A stretch of DNA of 49,536 nt from CAZLYK01 sp964563495 (GTDB taxonomy: Bacteria; Acidobacteriota; Blastocatellia; RBC074): positions 1-49,536 of the forward strand of contig CAZLYK010000027.1 in NCBI GenBank assembly GCA_964563495.1. Reading direction: 5' to 3'. Shown piece by piece: positions 19,580 to 27,734 of the stretch. Position numbers and translations under genes: made by a program. The notes beneath the pieces are model-generated. The model saw only the letters and a list, made by a program, of their open reading frames with translations. It was not told the DNA's origin and searched no databases. Positions within the stretch are counted from its first letter, which is position 1. Every line of letters begins with the position of its first letter.

Positions 19580-20995
19580 CTACTGTTCGATTCGGATCGG
19601 ATTGGAATAGATCCACGGTCTCTCTTCCCCATCGATCTCCATCCATATCTCGGCGCGATATACCCCCGGCTCAACGATCGCCGCGTCGACCCGGTTTGAT
19701 CGGGCTTGGCGAAGCAATTCGCCATTACGAAAGATTTTGATCAGGCCCGCCGCCGGCGCTTCGAGGCGCAGCGCCAGACCCTTTTCCAGCTTGACCCGGT
19801 CACCCATGACACCATTTCTACGACCGTGGAGCTCGGTGATCATGGCGAACCCCGTCGAATCGCAAAGCCAGTCATGAGCGACATAGGCGCGCCCGGTCTT
19901 TAAAGCCTTACGCACGTCATTTTCACTCAGTTGGTTGAGCAGAATGTGAGTGCTGACGAATTCCATGCTTCGCTCGTAGGGGTCCAGATCGAGCCGCGCG
20001 ATCAGATCGCCGGGCGATCGGCCTTTGAGCATCTCGGCGACTTGCGAAGACTGTTGAGTTGTGACTTTGCGCGGAGGATCGCCGATTATGCTGATCTCGA
20101 TCGCGTCGGGGCTCGCCGCCTTGATGGTGAAGACCTGATTATGATGACAGTCATTAGCCGCGATCCCGGTCAGGTCATGCGAATTCAAATCCCTGTCCCA
20201 TTTGGCGATGACCGGCACCAGATAGTCCTGCAATGAGCCGAAGAATTCCGCCGGATAACGATCGAGCAGTTGCTGAATCATGCTCAGTCTTTGAGGGTTG
20301 GTCAACGAACCGCGCAGCCAGGTGACGAATTCGCTCTCGTCTTTGAGATCGGTGTGCAGATTGTAGATCTCCAAACCGTCCAGCCGCGAGGTCTCCCAGT
20401 CCGGCCTTTCCTCCACGTGGGAAAGAAAGATATTCCCGCCGTTCTGACTGACCAGGTTGATGTATTCGTCACGGGTCTTCCAGCTTTTATCGATGTATTG
20501 CTTGATCATCGATTGTGTTGGATGAATAAGAAAGCCCTCGGATTCCGCGCCCGGGATGAATAAGACCCCATCGTGCATTCCGCGCCAGCTCTCGTTAATA
20601 AAGTCCTTTGGTGGGCGGACGTGATCGCTGAGGAGGATGATCCTTACTCCCGCGCGTTTGGCGGCGTCCAGAATCTCCGGTCGAGTGCCTCCGGTATGGG
20701 CCGAATCTTCGGCGTGCGCGTGCATGATCGCACGATAGTCATCCAGTCCGGTCCGCAGTTTGACTGCCTGCCTGGATTTTTGATACCCCATCCGGTCTTC
20801 GTTAACGGCGCGTAAACGTGCCTCGGTCAATCTCTCGACCGTAGTGTATTTACGTCCTGGTCCCAGGCCGGCGGCCGCGGATGGCGATGCAGCCGATCGC
20901 TGCTCGGTCAAGATCGCGGCCGAGAACAACGCGATCGTCAGTGACACGACCAGTCCAACCGCGAATGGCCAACCATGATCATTGGTGACTGACAT
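19580..20995 (-). CDS. Membrane-anchored PHP-domain metal-dependent hydrolase
   Basis: A 471-residue protein. An N-terminal hydrophobic segment (about residues 9-30) acts as signal or anchor. The PHP domain follows, with the metal-binding motif HAHAEDS at 92-98 and LSDH at 122-125; more histidines lie around HVEERPDW and NDCHHNQVF. PHP domains are metal-dependent phosphoesterases or hydrolases; the natural substrate of this exported type is unknown. The ATG at 20993-20995 has GAGGGAGAG just upstream; an in-frame ATG at 21052 lies in the repeat-rich leader and is less likely. The C-terminal 120 residues form a beta-rich region with no family I can name. Confidence 0.75.
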   Translation of the reverse strand: MSVTNDHGWPFAVGLVVSLTIALFSAAILTEQRSAASPSAAAGLGPGRKYTTVERLTEARLRAVNEDRMGYQKSRQAVKLRTGLDDYRAIMHAHAEDSAHTGGTRPEILDAAKRAGVRIILLSDHVRPPKDFINESWRGMHDGVLFIPGAESEGFLIHPTQSMIKQYIDKSWKTRDEYINLVSQNGGNIFLSHVEERPDWETSRLDGLEIYNLHTDLKDESEFVTWLRGSLTNPQRLSMIQQLLDRYPAEFFGSLQDYLVPVIAKWDRDLNSHDLTGIAANDCHHNQVFTIKAASPDAIEISIIGDPPRKVTTQQSSQVAEMLKGRSPGDLIARLDLDPYERSMEFVSTHILLNQLSENDVRKALKTGRAYVAHDWLCDSTGFAMITELHGRRNGVMGDRVKLEKGLALRLEAPAAGLIKIFRNGELLRQARSNRVDAAIVEPGVYRAEIWMEIDGEERPWIYSNPIRIEQ

Positions 20996-21009
20996 TCTCT
21001 CTCCCTCAT

Positions 21010-21099
21010 GAATGATCTGATCCTGCTGATAGCGGTTTTCAGAGTCGTGCATCCTGTCAGACGCACGACTCTGAAAACCGCGCTAAGATCATTGGTCAT
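21010..21099. repeat. Imperfect palindrome, distinct core
   Basis: AGCGGTTTTCAGAGTCGTGC (21031-21050) is mirrored at 21063-21084 with a 2-base insertion, and the flanks AATGATCT / AGATCATT pair as well. The core differs from the AATAGACAGG family. It lies in the divergent spacer between the PHP gene and the DUF1080 gene. Confidence 0.85.
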
Positions 21100-21121
21100 T
21101 AGTCAATCTTTGCCCTGCAGC

Positions 21122-21206
21122 AGCAATTTTCATGATTATGCGACCGCGAGGGCGCGGTCGCATAAACGTGAAAATTGCTATCATCCGGTCAAATCCTGTC
21201 TATTTT
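21122..21206. repeat. Palindrome with GCGACCGCG core plus AATAGACAGG-family right half
   Basis: Arms 21122-21148 and 21153-21179 are inverted copies with three mismatches and a 4-base loop, centred on GCGACCGCG. Downstream is the right half of the AATAGACAGG element (ending CCTGTCTATTTT). The same core occurs nested inside the element at 38025-38136. Confidence 0.9.
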
Positions 21207-21225
21207 CTTCCCATACAAATAACAT

Positions 21226-21246
21226 TATAGTACTCCTGTAAAGGAG
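21226..21246 (+). promoter_or_regulatory. Possible -10 box and ribosome-site hairpin before the DUF1080 gene
   Basis: TATAGT (21226-21231) resembles a -10 box; its -35 partner is weak. CTCCT (21233-21237) and AGGAG (21242-21246) form a 5-bp stem with a GTAA loop that would mask the strong ribosome site AAGGAG. If TATAGT is the real -10, transcription would start inside this hairpin, so both readings cannot be true. Confidence 0.3.
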
Positions 21247-21251
21247 AAAAT

Positions 21252-21902
21252 ATGAGAAAGATAGCACTGGTTTATCTATTGGTTGCGGTTATTTCTCTGC
21301 CCCTCGCCGCACGGGCTTTTGAAGAAGGTGGATGGCAAAAGCTGTTCGACGGCAAGACCATGAACGGCTGGCGATTGATGGCTGTTCACGATGGAAACGG
21401 AGGTGTCTGGACGGTCGAAAACGGGGTCCTCGTCGCCAACCAGGAGAAAGATTTCAAGGGCGGGCTGCTCGGCACTGAACGGAAATTCTCGGATTATGAG
21501 ATCGAACTGGAGTTCAAGGTCGATTATCCGGCCGATACCGGTCTCTTTTTGAGGACTCGCGATGACGGCATGGGTTATCAGATAACCATTGATTATCGCG
21601 ATGACGGCTTCATCGGCAGTCTCTATGCTCCGGCTGAGGGCGGGTATATCCAGCAGAATAAGGATTGGCCCAAACACTTCCGCAAAAATGAATGGAATAG
21701 AATGAAAGCCCGCATCGAGGGACAGCCCGCTCACGTCACGGCCTGGCTGAATGGCGTCAAGATGACCGATTTTACCGACACCAGAGGGCGGTATCCGCGC
21801 GAAGGATACATCGGCTTGCAGGTGCACGGCGGGAAAGATTCGTGGGGCGAGACGAGCAGGGCCCGCTTCAGAAACATACGGATCAGAGAATTGACAAAAT
21901 AA
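21252..21902 (+). CDS. Secreted DUF1080 (3-keto-disaccharide hydrolase-like) protein
   Basis: A 216-residue protein with an N-terminal signal peptide (MRKIALVYLLVAVISLPLAARA). A concanavalin-like DUF1080 domain follows: GWQKLFDGKTMNGWRL at the start, then FSDYEIELEFKVDYPADTGL, and GYIGLQVHGGKDSWGETSRA near the end. The fold is shared by glycan-active enzymes; some members are 3-keto-glycoside hydrolases, but the substrate here is unknown. A strong AAGGAG ribosome site sits seven bases before the ATG. It converges with the 910-residue fusion gene: the stops are nine bases apart and both lie inside one small palindrome. Confidence 0.85.
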   Translation: MRKIALVYLLVAVISLPLAARAFEEGGWQKLFDGKTMNGWRLMAVHDGNGGVWTVENGVLVANQEKDFKGGLLGTERKFSDYEIELEFKVDYPADTGLFLRTRDDGMGYQITIDYRDDGFIGSLYAPAEGGYIQQNKDWPKHFRKNEWNRMKARIEGQPAHVTAWLNGVKMTDFTDTRGRYPREGYIGLQVHGGKDSWGETSRARFRNIRIRELTK

Positions 21903-21926
21903 TAGACAGGATCAATCCTGGCTATT
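21901..21926. repeat. Minimal palindrome overlapping both convergent stop codons
   Basis: AATAGACAGGAT (21901-21912) and ATCCTGGCTATT (21915-21926) are inverted with one mismatch and a 2-base loop. The plus-strand stop TAA (21900-21902) and the minus-strand stop (21912-21914) both overlap it. It is the smallest complete member of the family here and could serve as a two-way terminator. Confidence 0.9.
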
Positions 21927-24644
21927 AATCAGATCGGCGATTTTCTCACGGAGCTTTTGCGTCATCAGCGCATATTCCTGCTCCCGGTCGTTGGCCGTCG
22001 AGAGCGTCTGGTCGTCGAGCGAAAATGGTTGTCCGAAACAGATATCGATCGGGGCGAGGCGGATGCGGTCACCGACCTTGGACCAGGCATTGAATGATCC
22101 CCGGATCGCCACCGGCACCATCGGCAAATTGAGTTCACGCGCCAGGATCGCGGTGCCCTTCTTGAATAGCTGGAGATCTCCGTCGCACGAGAGGGAGCCT
22201 TCAGGGAAGATTAACAGGTTATATCCGGCCTTCAGGCAGACCGTGCTGATTCTCATCGCACGCGCCAGGTTTGTGTCGGGATCGATCGGCACGATTCTGC
22301 CCCATCGCGCAATCACATCTTTAAACCCGCCGCTGAAGAAAGGCGTAAAGCCGAGAGTGAACAGATACTTCAAAGTCCGATAGGGCAAGACGGTCGAGAC
22401 CAGGAGGCCGTCGAGGTAGCTCTGATGATTGGGGCAGATCAAATAGGGTCTATCCTGGGGAAGATTCTCAAGCCCACGGACCCTCAGCCGGAAGAGCAGT
22501 TTAAACAGCAAAAAGACCAATCGTAAAAAGGTGAAATGAACGGCTCGAATCAGAGGTGAATGATAAAGAACGTATTTTTCGGCCATCTCATCGGCCTCGG
22601 TCGAAGCGATGATCTCCTTCCAGGTGATTCTCGCGGAAGGCGACGGTTGACCGGATTTGACCTCAGCCGGGCTCGATCTTTGCGCCACGGCTTTGAGCAG
22701 ATCGCGGACGGTCAGGCACTGGCTCGCCACCTCGTCACCGAGGACGATCCGGAGCATCTGTTCTATCTGGACGATCAATTCGATTCTCTGCAGAGAGTCG
22801 AACCCCAGGTCGAGCTCAAGGTTGAGGTCGAGATGTAATTCCTGTTCGGTCCGTGACTCGCGGCGAAGCACTTCCAAGACTCGTTGTGAAGACTCCATCG
22901 CTTCCAGGATGTCATCCCCTTCGACGAAGTTATAGCGGCTGGCCATCGCCGATTCCTGATCGGCGGCGCTCTTGACGCGCTGCTTGGCGACGAGGTGGCG
23001 GATCAGTTTCCGCGTCGTCGTTCTGGGAAGCGGCTCGGTCTGTATCTCGTATGTCAGGATCCGCTTGTATTTCGGGAGAGAGGCCGAATATTTTTCAATA
23101 CTTTCCCGGATGATCGCCGTCGCGTTGACCATCTTTTGCTGCTTGAGATAATCGAAATCGGGAATGATCACCGCGTGCAGTCGCTCAGAGCGCGTGTAAT
23201 CGGAGGAGTCGGTCGAGCCCAGCACGCACATCTCTTTGATGAACGGGCTTTGCAGGTAATGCAGCTCAACCTCTTCCGGGTAGACCTTTTTCCCCGAGCT
23301 GAGGACGATCATCTCTTTTTTGCGCCCGGTAATATAGTAATTCCCCTCGGCATTCGCATACCCCAGATCTCCGGTATAGAACCAGCCATCGCGCAGGACT
23401 TCGGCAGTGGCTTCCGGAGCCTGATAGTAGCCTCGCATGACCGATGGTCCGGAAATCGCAATCTCTCCGACACCCGATTCGTCAGGGTCGACGACCTTGA
23501 GCTGCACACCGGGAATCGGCTTGCCGACCGAACCCAGCTCATTTTGAGAGTAGGGAGTGAAGGTGCCTCCCCCGAATGTCTCAGTCAACCCATAACCCTG
23601 TAGAACCGTGAACCCCAGGCTGTGGAAATCGCGGATCACCTTTGGATCGAAGAATGACGCTGCGCTGACCAGAATATTCAACCGGCCGCCGAACGTCCGG
23701 TGAACGCTGCCGAACAAATATTTGCCCGCGTTCAGCCCCGTGTAACGCCTGGCCGTGCTGTTGAATGAGAGTAGGCCCTTGAAGATCAGCCGCACGAGCA
23801 GGGGCTTTTTCCCAACCTCCTCGAAAATTTTCTGGTGAAGCAGATAGAAGACTTGCGGCACAGCCGGGAAAATTGTGATCCGGGCCTGCTGAAGCGTCTT
23901 CAATAACTCGGTGCTGTTGAGTGTCCGCAGAAATGTGACCGTGGCGCCTTTGGAGAGGGGGGCGAGAACATTGGCCAGAGAAGCGAAGATATGGTGCGAA
24001 GGGATAACCCCCAGGACATTGTCTCCCGGGGTAAAAGGGATATATTGCAATAAGCCGTGGACAGATGTGGTCAGACTGCGATGCAGGATGACTACGCCTT
24101 TGGGCTTGCCCGTTGTCCCCGATGTGTAAAAGATCATCGCCTCATCTTCGGATGAGAGCGACGGCGGCGGCAAACTCTCACTGGTCTCCCGTACCATTTC
24201 TTCAAAACCGCTCGCTCCATCAATTCCGGCCGGCGAATCAAGAGCGACGAGTCCGATCGACCACCCACGCTCACTGATCATCTCCTGGAGGAGGGGAAGT
24301 TTCTCCCGGGTCGTGAAGATCAGCTTGCACCCGACCTGATCTAAGATTTTTGCGATTTCTGCGCTCCCGTACTCGACATCGAGCGGGACCACCACTGCTC
24401 CGCTGAAGAGAACACCCAGATACGCGATTGCCCATTTCGGGCCGAGCCGGCCCCAGAGCACAACTCGATCGCCTTTTGCGATTCCGTCTCTTCTCAGTCT
24501 TTGGCTGAGATTCTCGGACATGAGCCTGGTTTGACGGAACGAATAGCCCGGATTATCGCTATCGCCGATGACCTGCAACGCGATTTGATCCGGGAAGACG
24601 CCGGCGGTCCTGTCTATATCGGTCAAAATGATTGATGGATCCAT
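21912..24644 (-). CDS. Acyl-activating / acyl carrier / PlsC acyltransferase fusion protein
   Basis: A 910-residue, three-part protein. Residues about 1-560 are an AMP-binding acyl-activating domain (P-loop YTSGTTGKPKG at 173-183, GYGLTETFGG, YTGDLGYANAEGNYYITGRK, and a terminal lysine in RTTTRKLIR). Residues about 580-660 are a carrier domain with the phosphopantetheine site LGFDSLQ. Residues about 690-910 are a PlsC-type acyltransferase with NHQSYLD (739-745) and FPEG (813-816). It could activate a fatty acid, hold it on its own carrier, and pass it to a lysophospholipid or glycerol phosphate. E. coli Aas has related end domains in reverse order and no carrier. It is last in the lipid cassette. 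The C-terminus NSQD and stop lie in a repeat. Confidence 0.88.
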   Translation of the reverse strand: MDPSIILTDIDRTAGVFPDQIALQVIGDSDNPGYSFRQTRLMSENLSQRLRRDGIAKGDRVVLWGRLGPKWAIAYLGVLFSGAVVVPLDVEYGSAEIAKILDQVGCKLIFTTREKLPLLQEMISERGWSIGLVALDSPAGIDGASGFEEMVRETSESLPPPSLSSEDEAMIFYTSGTTGKPKGVVILHRSLTTSVHGLLQYIPFTPGDNVLGVIPSHHIFASLANVLAPLSKGATVTFLRTLNSTELLKTLQQARITIFPAVPQVFYLLHQKIFEEVGKKPLLVRLIFKGLLSFNSTARRYTGLNAGKYLFGSVHRTFGGRLNILVSAASFFDPKVIRDFHSLGFTVLQGYGLTETFGGGTFTPYSQNELGSVGKPIPGVQLKVVDPDESGVGEIAISGPSVMRGYYQAPEATAEVLRDGWFYTGDLGYANAEGNYYITGRKKEMIVLSSGKKVYPEEVELHYLQSPFIKEMCVLGSTDSSDYTRSERLHAVIIPDFDYLKQQKMVNATAIIRESIEKYSASLPKYKRILTYEIQTEPLPRTTTRKLIRHLVAKQRVKSAADQESAMASRYNFVEGDDILEAMESSQRVLEVLRRESRTEQELHLDLNLELDLGFDSLQRIELIVQIEQMLRIVLGDEVASQCLTVRDLLKAVAQRSSPAEVKSGQPSPSARITWKEIIASTEADEMAEKYVLYHSPLIRAVHFTFLRLVFLLFKLLFRLRVRGLENLPQDRPYLICPNHQSYLDGLLVSTVLPYRTLKYLFTLGFTPFFSGGFKDVIARWGRIVPIDPDTNLARAMRISTVCLKAGYNLLIFPEGSLSCDGDLQLFKKGTAILARELNLPMVPVAIRGSFNAWSKVGDRIRLAPIDICFGQPFSLDDQTLSTANDREQEYALMTQKLREKIADLINSQD

Positions 24645-24675
24645 TTGTTCTCAGTAGTGTTTTGAAGCAGAAGAG

Positions 24676-24722
24676 AATAGACAGGATTAACAGGATTTGG
24701 ACAGGATTAAACCTGTCTATTT
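24676..24722. repeat. AATAGACAGGATT-family repeat, short arms
   Basis: AATAGACAGG (24676-24685) and CCTGTCTATT (24713-24722) are inverted; between them are further direct copies of ACAGGATT. The stop codon of the upstream alpha/beta hydrolase (24707-24709) is inside it. Confidence 0.88.
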
Positions 24723-25597
24723 CCTCCTACTTTTGCCTCCATCATGCGCAGCCAGGCTTCGCCCTGATCCCAGAGAGGGCGTGGAGCGCGTGGATGAAAG
24801 AATCCAAAATGGCCGATGGTGTTGAGTCCATAATCCTCTGGCGAGAGCGTTTCGCGCCGCACGCTCGCTCCCGAGTAAAGCGAGGTCAGGGCGTCGACGG
24901 CGGCCGCCGGCGCGTAATCACGGTCATCGGCTATCGTCACGGCGGTCAGCGGTCCGCTGTAGTCGGCAAAACGCGACTCGACATTGACGCCCTCTGAGTC
25001 CGTAAAAATGCCGGATCGCCCCCATCGTATCCATTGCAGCACCGCCTCTCCCGAACACGCTTCGGGAAGCGTAAATTTCGAAGGCGGGAAATACCCGAGC
25101 AGGCGAATGAGCAGGTTGAAGGTGAGATAAGCGTATTCAATCCGCAGCCGTGCACCGCCCTTGAATAGATTGGGAATGCCGCGCTGAGCAGAGATCAGAA
25201 GCGCGCCGTCGATCTCTTTGCGGATCGGGCTTTGGCCCAGTAGCTGGCCGCCGATGCTGTGCGCTAGTGCGGCGAGGAATTTGGTCCCACTCCGGCGTTT
25301 GACCTCGTCGACGGCGGCCGGCAGGTCGAAATTTATCCAGTCATCGAGCGTCGCCGCTGAGTCTGAAGGCGAGATTTTTGAGGCTCCGACGCTGCGATAA
25401 TCGAAGGTCAGAACCCCCCATCCCCTTCGCGCAAGATATCCGGCAAACCAGCGCAGGTATTCCTGCGGCGCGGCCAGCGCCGGGAGGAAGATCACGCTCC
25501 GCTCTGAGGCTTGAACCCCAGGCCACCAACGAGCGGACAATTCGCGACCATCCCCCGTCACGATCGTCAACTGTTCTCTTGCGCCACTCGTCTGCAC
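24707..25597 (-). CDS. Alpha/beta hydrolase (COG4757-like) in the lipid cassette
   Basis: A 296-residue serine hydrolase. Features are the oxyanion/strand region VIFLPALAAPQEYLRWFAGY, the strand WGVLTFDYRSVGAS, the nucleophile elbow ALAHSIGGQLL, and the C-terminal histidine block NTIGHFGFFHP, typical of the COG4757 group. It begins with GTG (25595-25597), six bases after the desaturase stop, so translation is probably coupled. In context it might release or proofread acyl chains from the carrier protein, acting as a thioesterase; this is inference. The last residues GNRQV and the stop are encoded by the repeat at 24676-24722. Confidence 0.8.
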   Translation of the reverse strand: MQTSGAREQLTIVTGDGRELSARWWPGVQASERSVIFLPALAAPQEYLRWFAGYLARRGWGVLTFDYRSVGASKISPSDSAATLDDWINFDLPAAVDEVKRRSGTKFLAALAHSIGGQLLGQSPIRKEIDGALLISAQRGIPNLFKGGARLRIEYAYLTFNLLIRLLGYFPPSKFTLPEACSGEAVLQWIRWGRSGIFTDSEGVNVESRFADYSGPLTAVTIADDRDYAPAAAVDALTSLYSGASVRRETLSPEDYGLNTIGHFGFFHPRAPRPLWDQGEAWLRMMEAKVGGNRQV

Positions 25598-25603
25598 TGT
25601 GAT

Positions 25604-26455
25604 TTAGCCTGAAACCGCGAGATCGCTCGCTTCCGGCTGATTCGCCGCCGGCTGTCCGGATTTTTCAAGCCTCTGCCTGCGGATCTCCTTGATCAGATCG
25701 CTCCGGCTGACGCCAAAGGATTTCAGAAGGGGCAGGATCCCATGAATCAGGAAATGATTTGAGCTGATCCCCACACCCTCGATCGACAAGCGTTTCTCAT
25801 ATTCGGGAATAACTTCAACCCCGGGCATCTGGAAATGAGAGACGACGTACGCCAGATCCGCGAGCGCTCCTTCATAATCCTCAGCCAGCTCCAACATGAG
25901 GATCTTGCGGTAGAAGCCCATGTGAGCGGCCTCGTCACGGCTGATGTAGTAATAGATCTTCTCCAACAGCTCGTTGCCGTTGCGGCGCGCCTTCTCTTTT
26001 TGCGCCTGATAGATCAGGTAGGTGGCCGATTCCTGCAACGCTCCATAACAGTTCATCATCCGGCGGGTCGGGAAGGGAAGCATCCAGACCTTGGCGAAAA
26101 TCTGATCCTCGAATTTGTCGTATTCCTCCTGGGTCCGCAGGCCGGATTGGATCAGATACTCACGGAAGGCGAGACTGTGCTTGGACTCTTCGTAACCCCA
26201 ATTGGCCTGGAACCAGGCGTGGCCGAAACTGTCGCGGGTCAGACGGAAACCGTTGGCCGTGTAATCCGGGACGTAAAGCTCGACGCCGCAGAAGGTCTCA
26301 ATACAGACGGCGTCTTCCTCAGTGTTCTTCGTCTTATCCATCTTCTCCCAGGGGAGGTCGTGGAAGGGATGCCAACGCCGCTTCTTCTCCGCGGTATCAA
26401 AAAATTCGTGATAGGCGCGATAGACCTGCTCGCGAAAGGATGGTGCAGCACTCAT
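25604..26455 (-). CDS. Acyl-[acyl-carrier-protein] desaturase (diiron)
   Basis: A 283-residue ferritin-like diiron enzyme of the soluble acyl-ACP desaturase family. By alignment to the plant delta-9 enzyme, all six iron ligands are present: E59 (GVELYVPDYT), E90 and H93 (EESKH), E142 (LQESATY), and E175 and H178 (DEAAH). The family inserts a cis double bond into an acyl chain held on ACP, using O2 and ferredoxin. A strong AAGGAG ribosome site precedes the ATG. It starts 11 bases after the dedicated ACP gene, which suggests that carrier as its substrate holder. Confidence 0.88.
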   Translation of the reverse strand: MSAAPSFREQVYRAYHEFFDTAEKKRRWHPFHDLPWEKMDKTKNTEEDAVCIETFCGVELYVPDYTANGFRLTRDSFGHAWFQANWGYEESKHSLAFREYLIQSGLRTQEEYDKFEDQIFAKVWMLPFPTRRMMNCYGALQESATYLIYQAQKEKARRNGNELLEKIYYYISRDEAAHMGFYRKILMLELAEDYEGALADLAYVVSHFQMPGVEVIPEYEKRLSIEGVGISSNHFLIHGILPLLKSFGVSRSDLIKEIRRQRLEKSGQPAANQPEASDLAVSG

Positions 26456-26466
26456 CGTCTTCTCCT

Positions 26467-26727
26467 TTATTTCTCTGCCGGGATAGCCGAAGCGTGCCGG
26501 CGAATTAATTGCTCAAGGTCCCGGACACGGCTGATCTCGACCAGTTCGTCATCCGGAAATCTAACTCCCAGCTTATCCTCAAGATATCCGATAATCTCCA
26601 AAGAAGTAATCGAACTGATGCTTAGTTCGCTAAGCGTGCTTTCCAAAGTCGGATTCGCCGAGGCGAGCTCCGGCGCGGCAAACATCATGGCTTCCTTGAT
26701 CATGCTTAGAATCTCATCATCGGTCAT
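26467..26727 (-). CDS. Stand-alone acyl carrier protein
   Basis: An 86-residue acidic helical protein. Aligning LSELSISSITSLEIIGYLED to the ACP motif DLGADSLDTVEL places the phosphopantetheine serine at S39; the usual preceding Asp is replaced by Ser (SSI instead of DSL). GGAGGA lies 12 bases before the ATG. It is unlike housekeeping FabF-linked ACPs in this motif and sits between the methyltransferase and the desaturase, so it is probably a dedicated carrier for the cassette. Modification by a phosphopantetheinyl transferase is inferred. Confidence 0.85.
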   Translation of the reverse strand: MTDDEILSMIKEAMMFAAPELASANPTLESTLSELSISSITSLEIIGYLEDKLGVRFPDDELVEISRVRDLEQLIRRHASAIPAEK

Positions 26728-26790
26728 CGGACGTTTTCCTCCATTCGAATGTCTAGCCGTTGAGCAGTAAACGGCGTTTTCTGATGCCCG

Positions 26791-27636
26791 TCAATCGAGG
26801 CGGCGGAGAAGCAGTTGCGCGAGTGATTGATAGCCCTTCTCGAAGATCATGACGCAGCCTCTCAGATAACGGTCATATTCGTCGTATCGCTCGTCTCCCC
26901 AGCGCTCCCTGATCGTCGCCTGGTTGGCGCGCAGGTTACGCAGCCAGGCCCCAGTCGTCTTGGCATAATGTTCGCGACGGGTTTTCAGTTCCATGACCTC
27001 CCAGTAAGGATTGACCGAGGCCATGATCGCTTCCAGGCGGGGGGTAATCGCCCCCGGGAAGATCAGCGCCGTGCCGCGTCCCAGTTCGCGCAGGTCATCC
27101 CGGTCGCGGGGGACGCGCAGCGTGATCACGGTTTGGAGTCCGAACCAGGAGCCGGGGTTGGTCATTTCCCAGACCCGGCGGAAATAGTCCCGATAAATCG
27201 GGAGCTGACGGCCGGTGCGAGCGTCTTCGGAGGTGGTGATGTGTTCGAACATGCCGATACTGAAAGCCGCATCGAATTTCTGCTTTGGCTGGTATTCAGT
27301 ATACGAGACCAGTTCCGCTGAAACGCCGGGCATCGCCCTGGCCTCGATCTCAGAAAATTGCGCACTCGAGAGAGTGATCCCCGTCACGGCTTTCGCCCCC
27401 ATCTCCGAGAAGAAATCCATGGCCCCGCCCCAGCCACACCCGATATCGATGACGCGTTTATCCGGCGTCATCCTGATCCCATCATAGAAATAGCGCAGCT
27501 TGTTGACCTGAGCCTGATCCAGGTCTTCTGTTCCCTCAAACAAAGCACAGGAATAGATCATGCGCTTATCCAACCAGAGCCGAAAGAACTCATTCGAGAC
27601 GTCATAGGTTACTGCAATATCTGACTGCGTCGACAA
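26791..27636 (-). CDS. Cyclopropane-fatty-acid-synthase-like methyltransferase
   Basis: A 281-residue SAM-dependent enzyme of the size of mycobacterial cyclopropane/methoxy-mycolate synthases. Visible are YDVSNEFFRLWLDKRMIYSC (residues 11-30), the SAM loop VIDIGCGWGG (62-71), GITLSSAQ and IGMFEHI with E131-H132. Where CmaA1 and E. coli Cfa have LLHTI, this protein reads GLQTVI (Q168), so a histidine involved in bicarbonate binding appears to be glutamine. That could point to methyl-branch formation rather than a cyclopropane ring. It begins with TTG (27634-27636) after GAGGGT. It is second in the cassette, 81 bases after the FAAL. Confidence 0.85.
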   Translation of the reverse strand: MSTQSDIAVTYDVSNEFFRLWLDKRMIYSCALFEGTEDLDQAQVNKLRYFYDGIRMTPDKRVIDIGCGWGGAMDFFSEMGAKAVTGITLSSAQFSEIEARAMPGVSAELVSYTEYQPKQKFDAAFSIGMFEHITTSEDARTGRQLPIYRDYFRRVWEMTNPGSWFGLQTVITLRVPRDRDDLRELGRGTALIFPGAITPRLEAIMASVNPYWEVMELKTRREHYAKTTGAWLRNLRANQATIRERWGDERYDEYDRYLRGCVMIFEKGYQSLAQLLLRRLD

Positions 27637-27656
27637 AACGGTACCCTCTTTCTTTA

Positions 27657-27734
27657 GGATTGAACAGGATCAAGGACAAGGTAAATAAAGATCCTGTTCA
27701 ATCCCGTTGAAATCCTGTTAATCCTGTCTATTTT
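27657..27734. repeat. AATAGACAGGATT-family composite repeat
   Basis: AGGATTGAACAGGATC (27657-27672) is mirrored at 27690-27705, and a right-hand AATAGACAGGATT copy (ending CCTGTCTATTTT) follows. The FAAL stop codon (27718-27720) lies inside it. It separates the first and second genes of the cassette. Confidence 0.88.
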
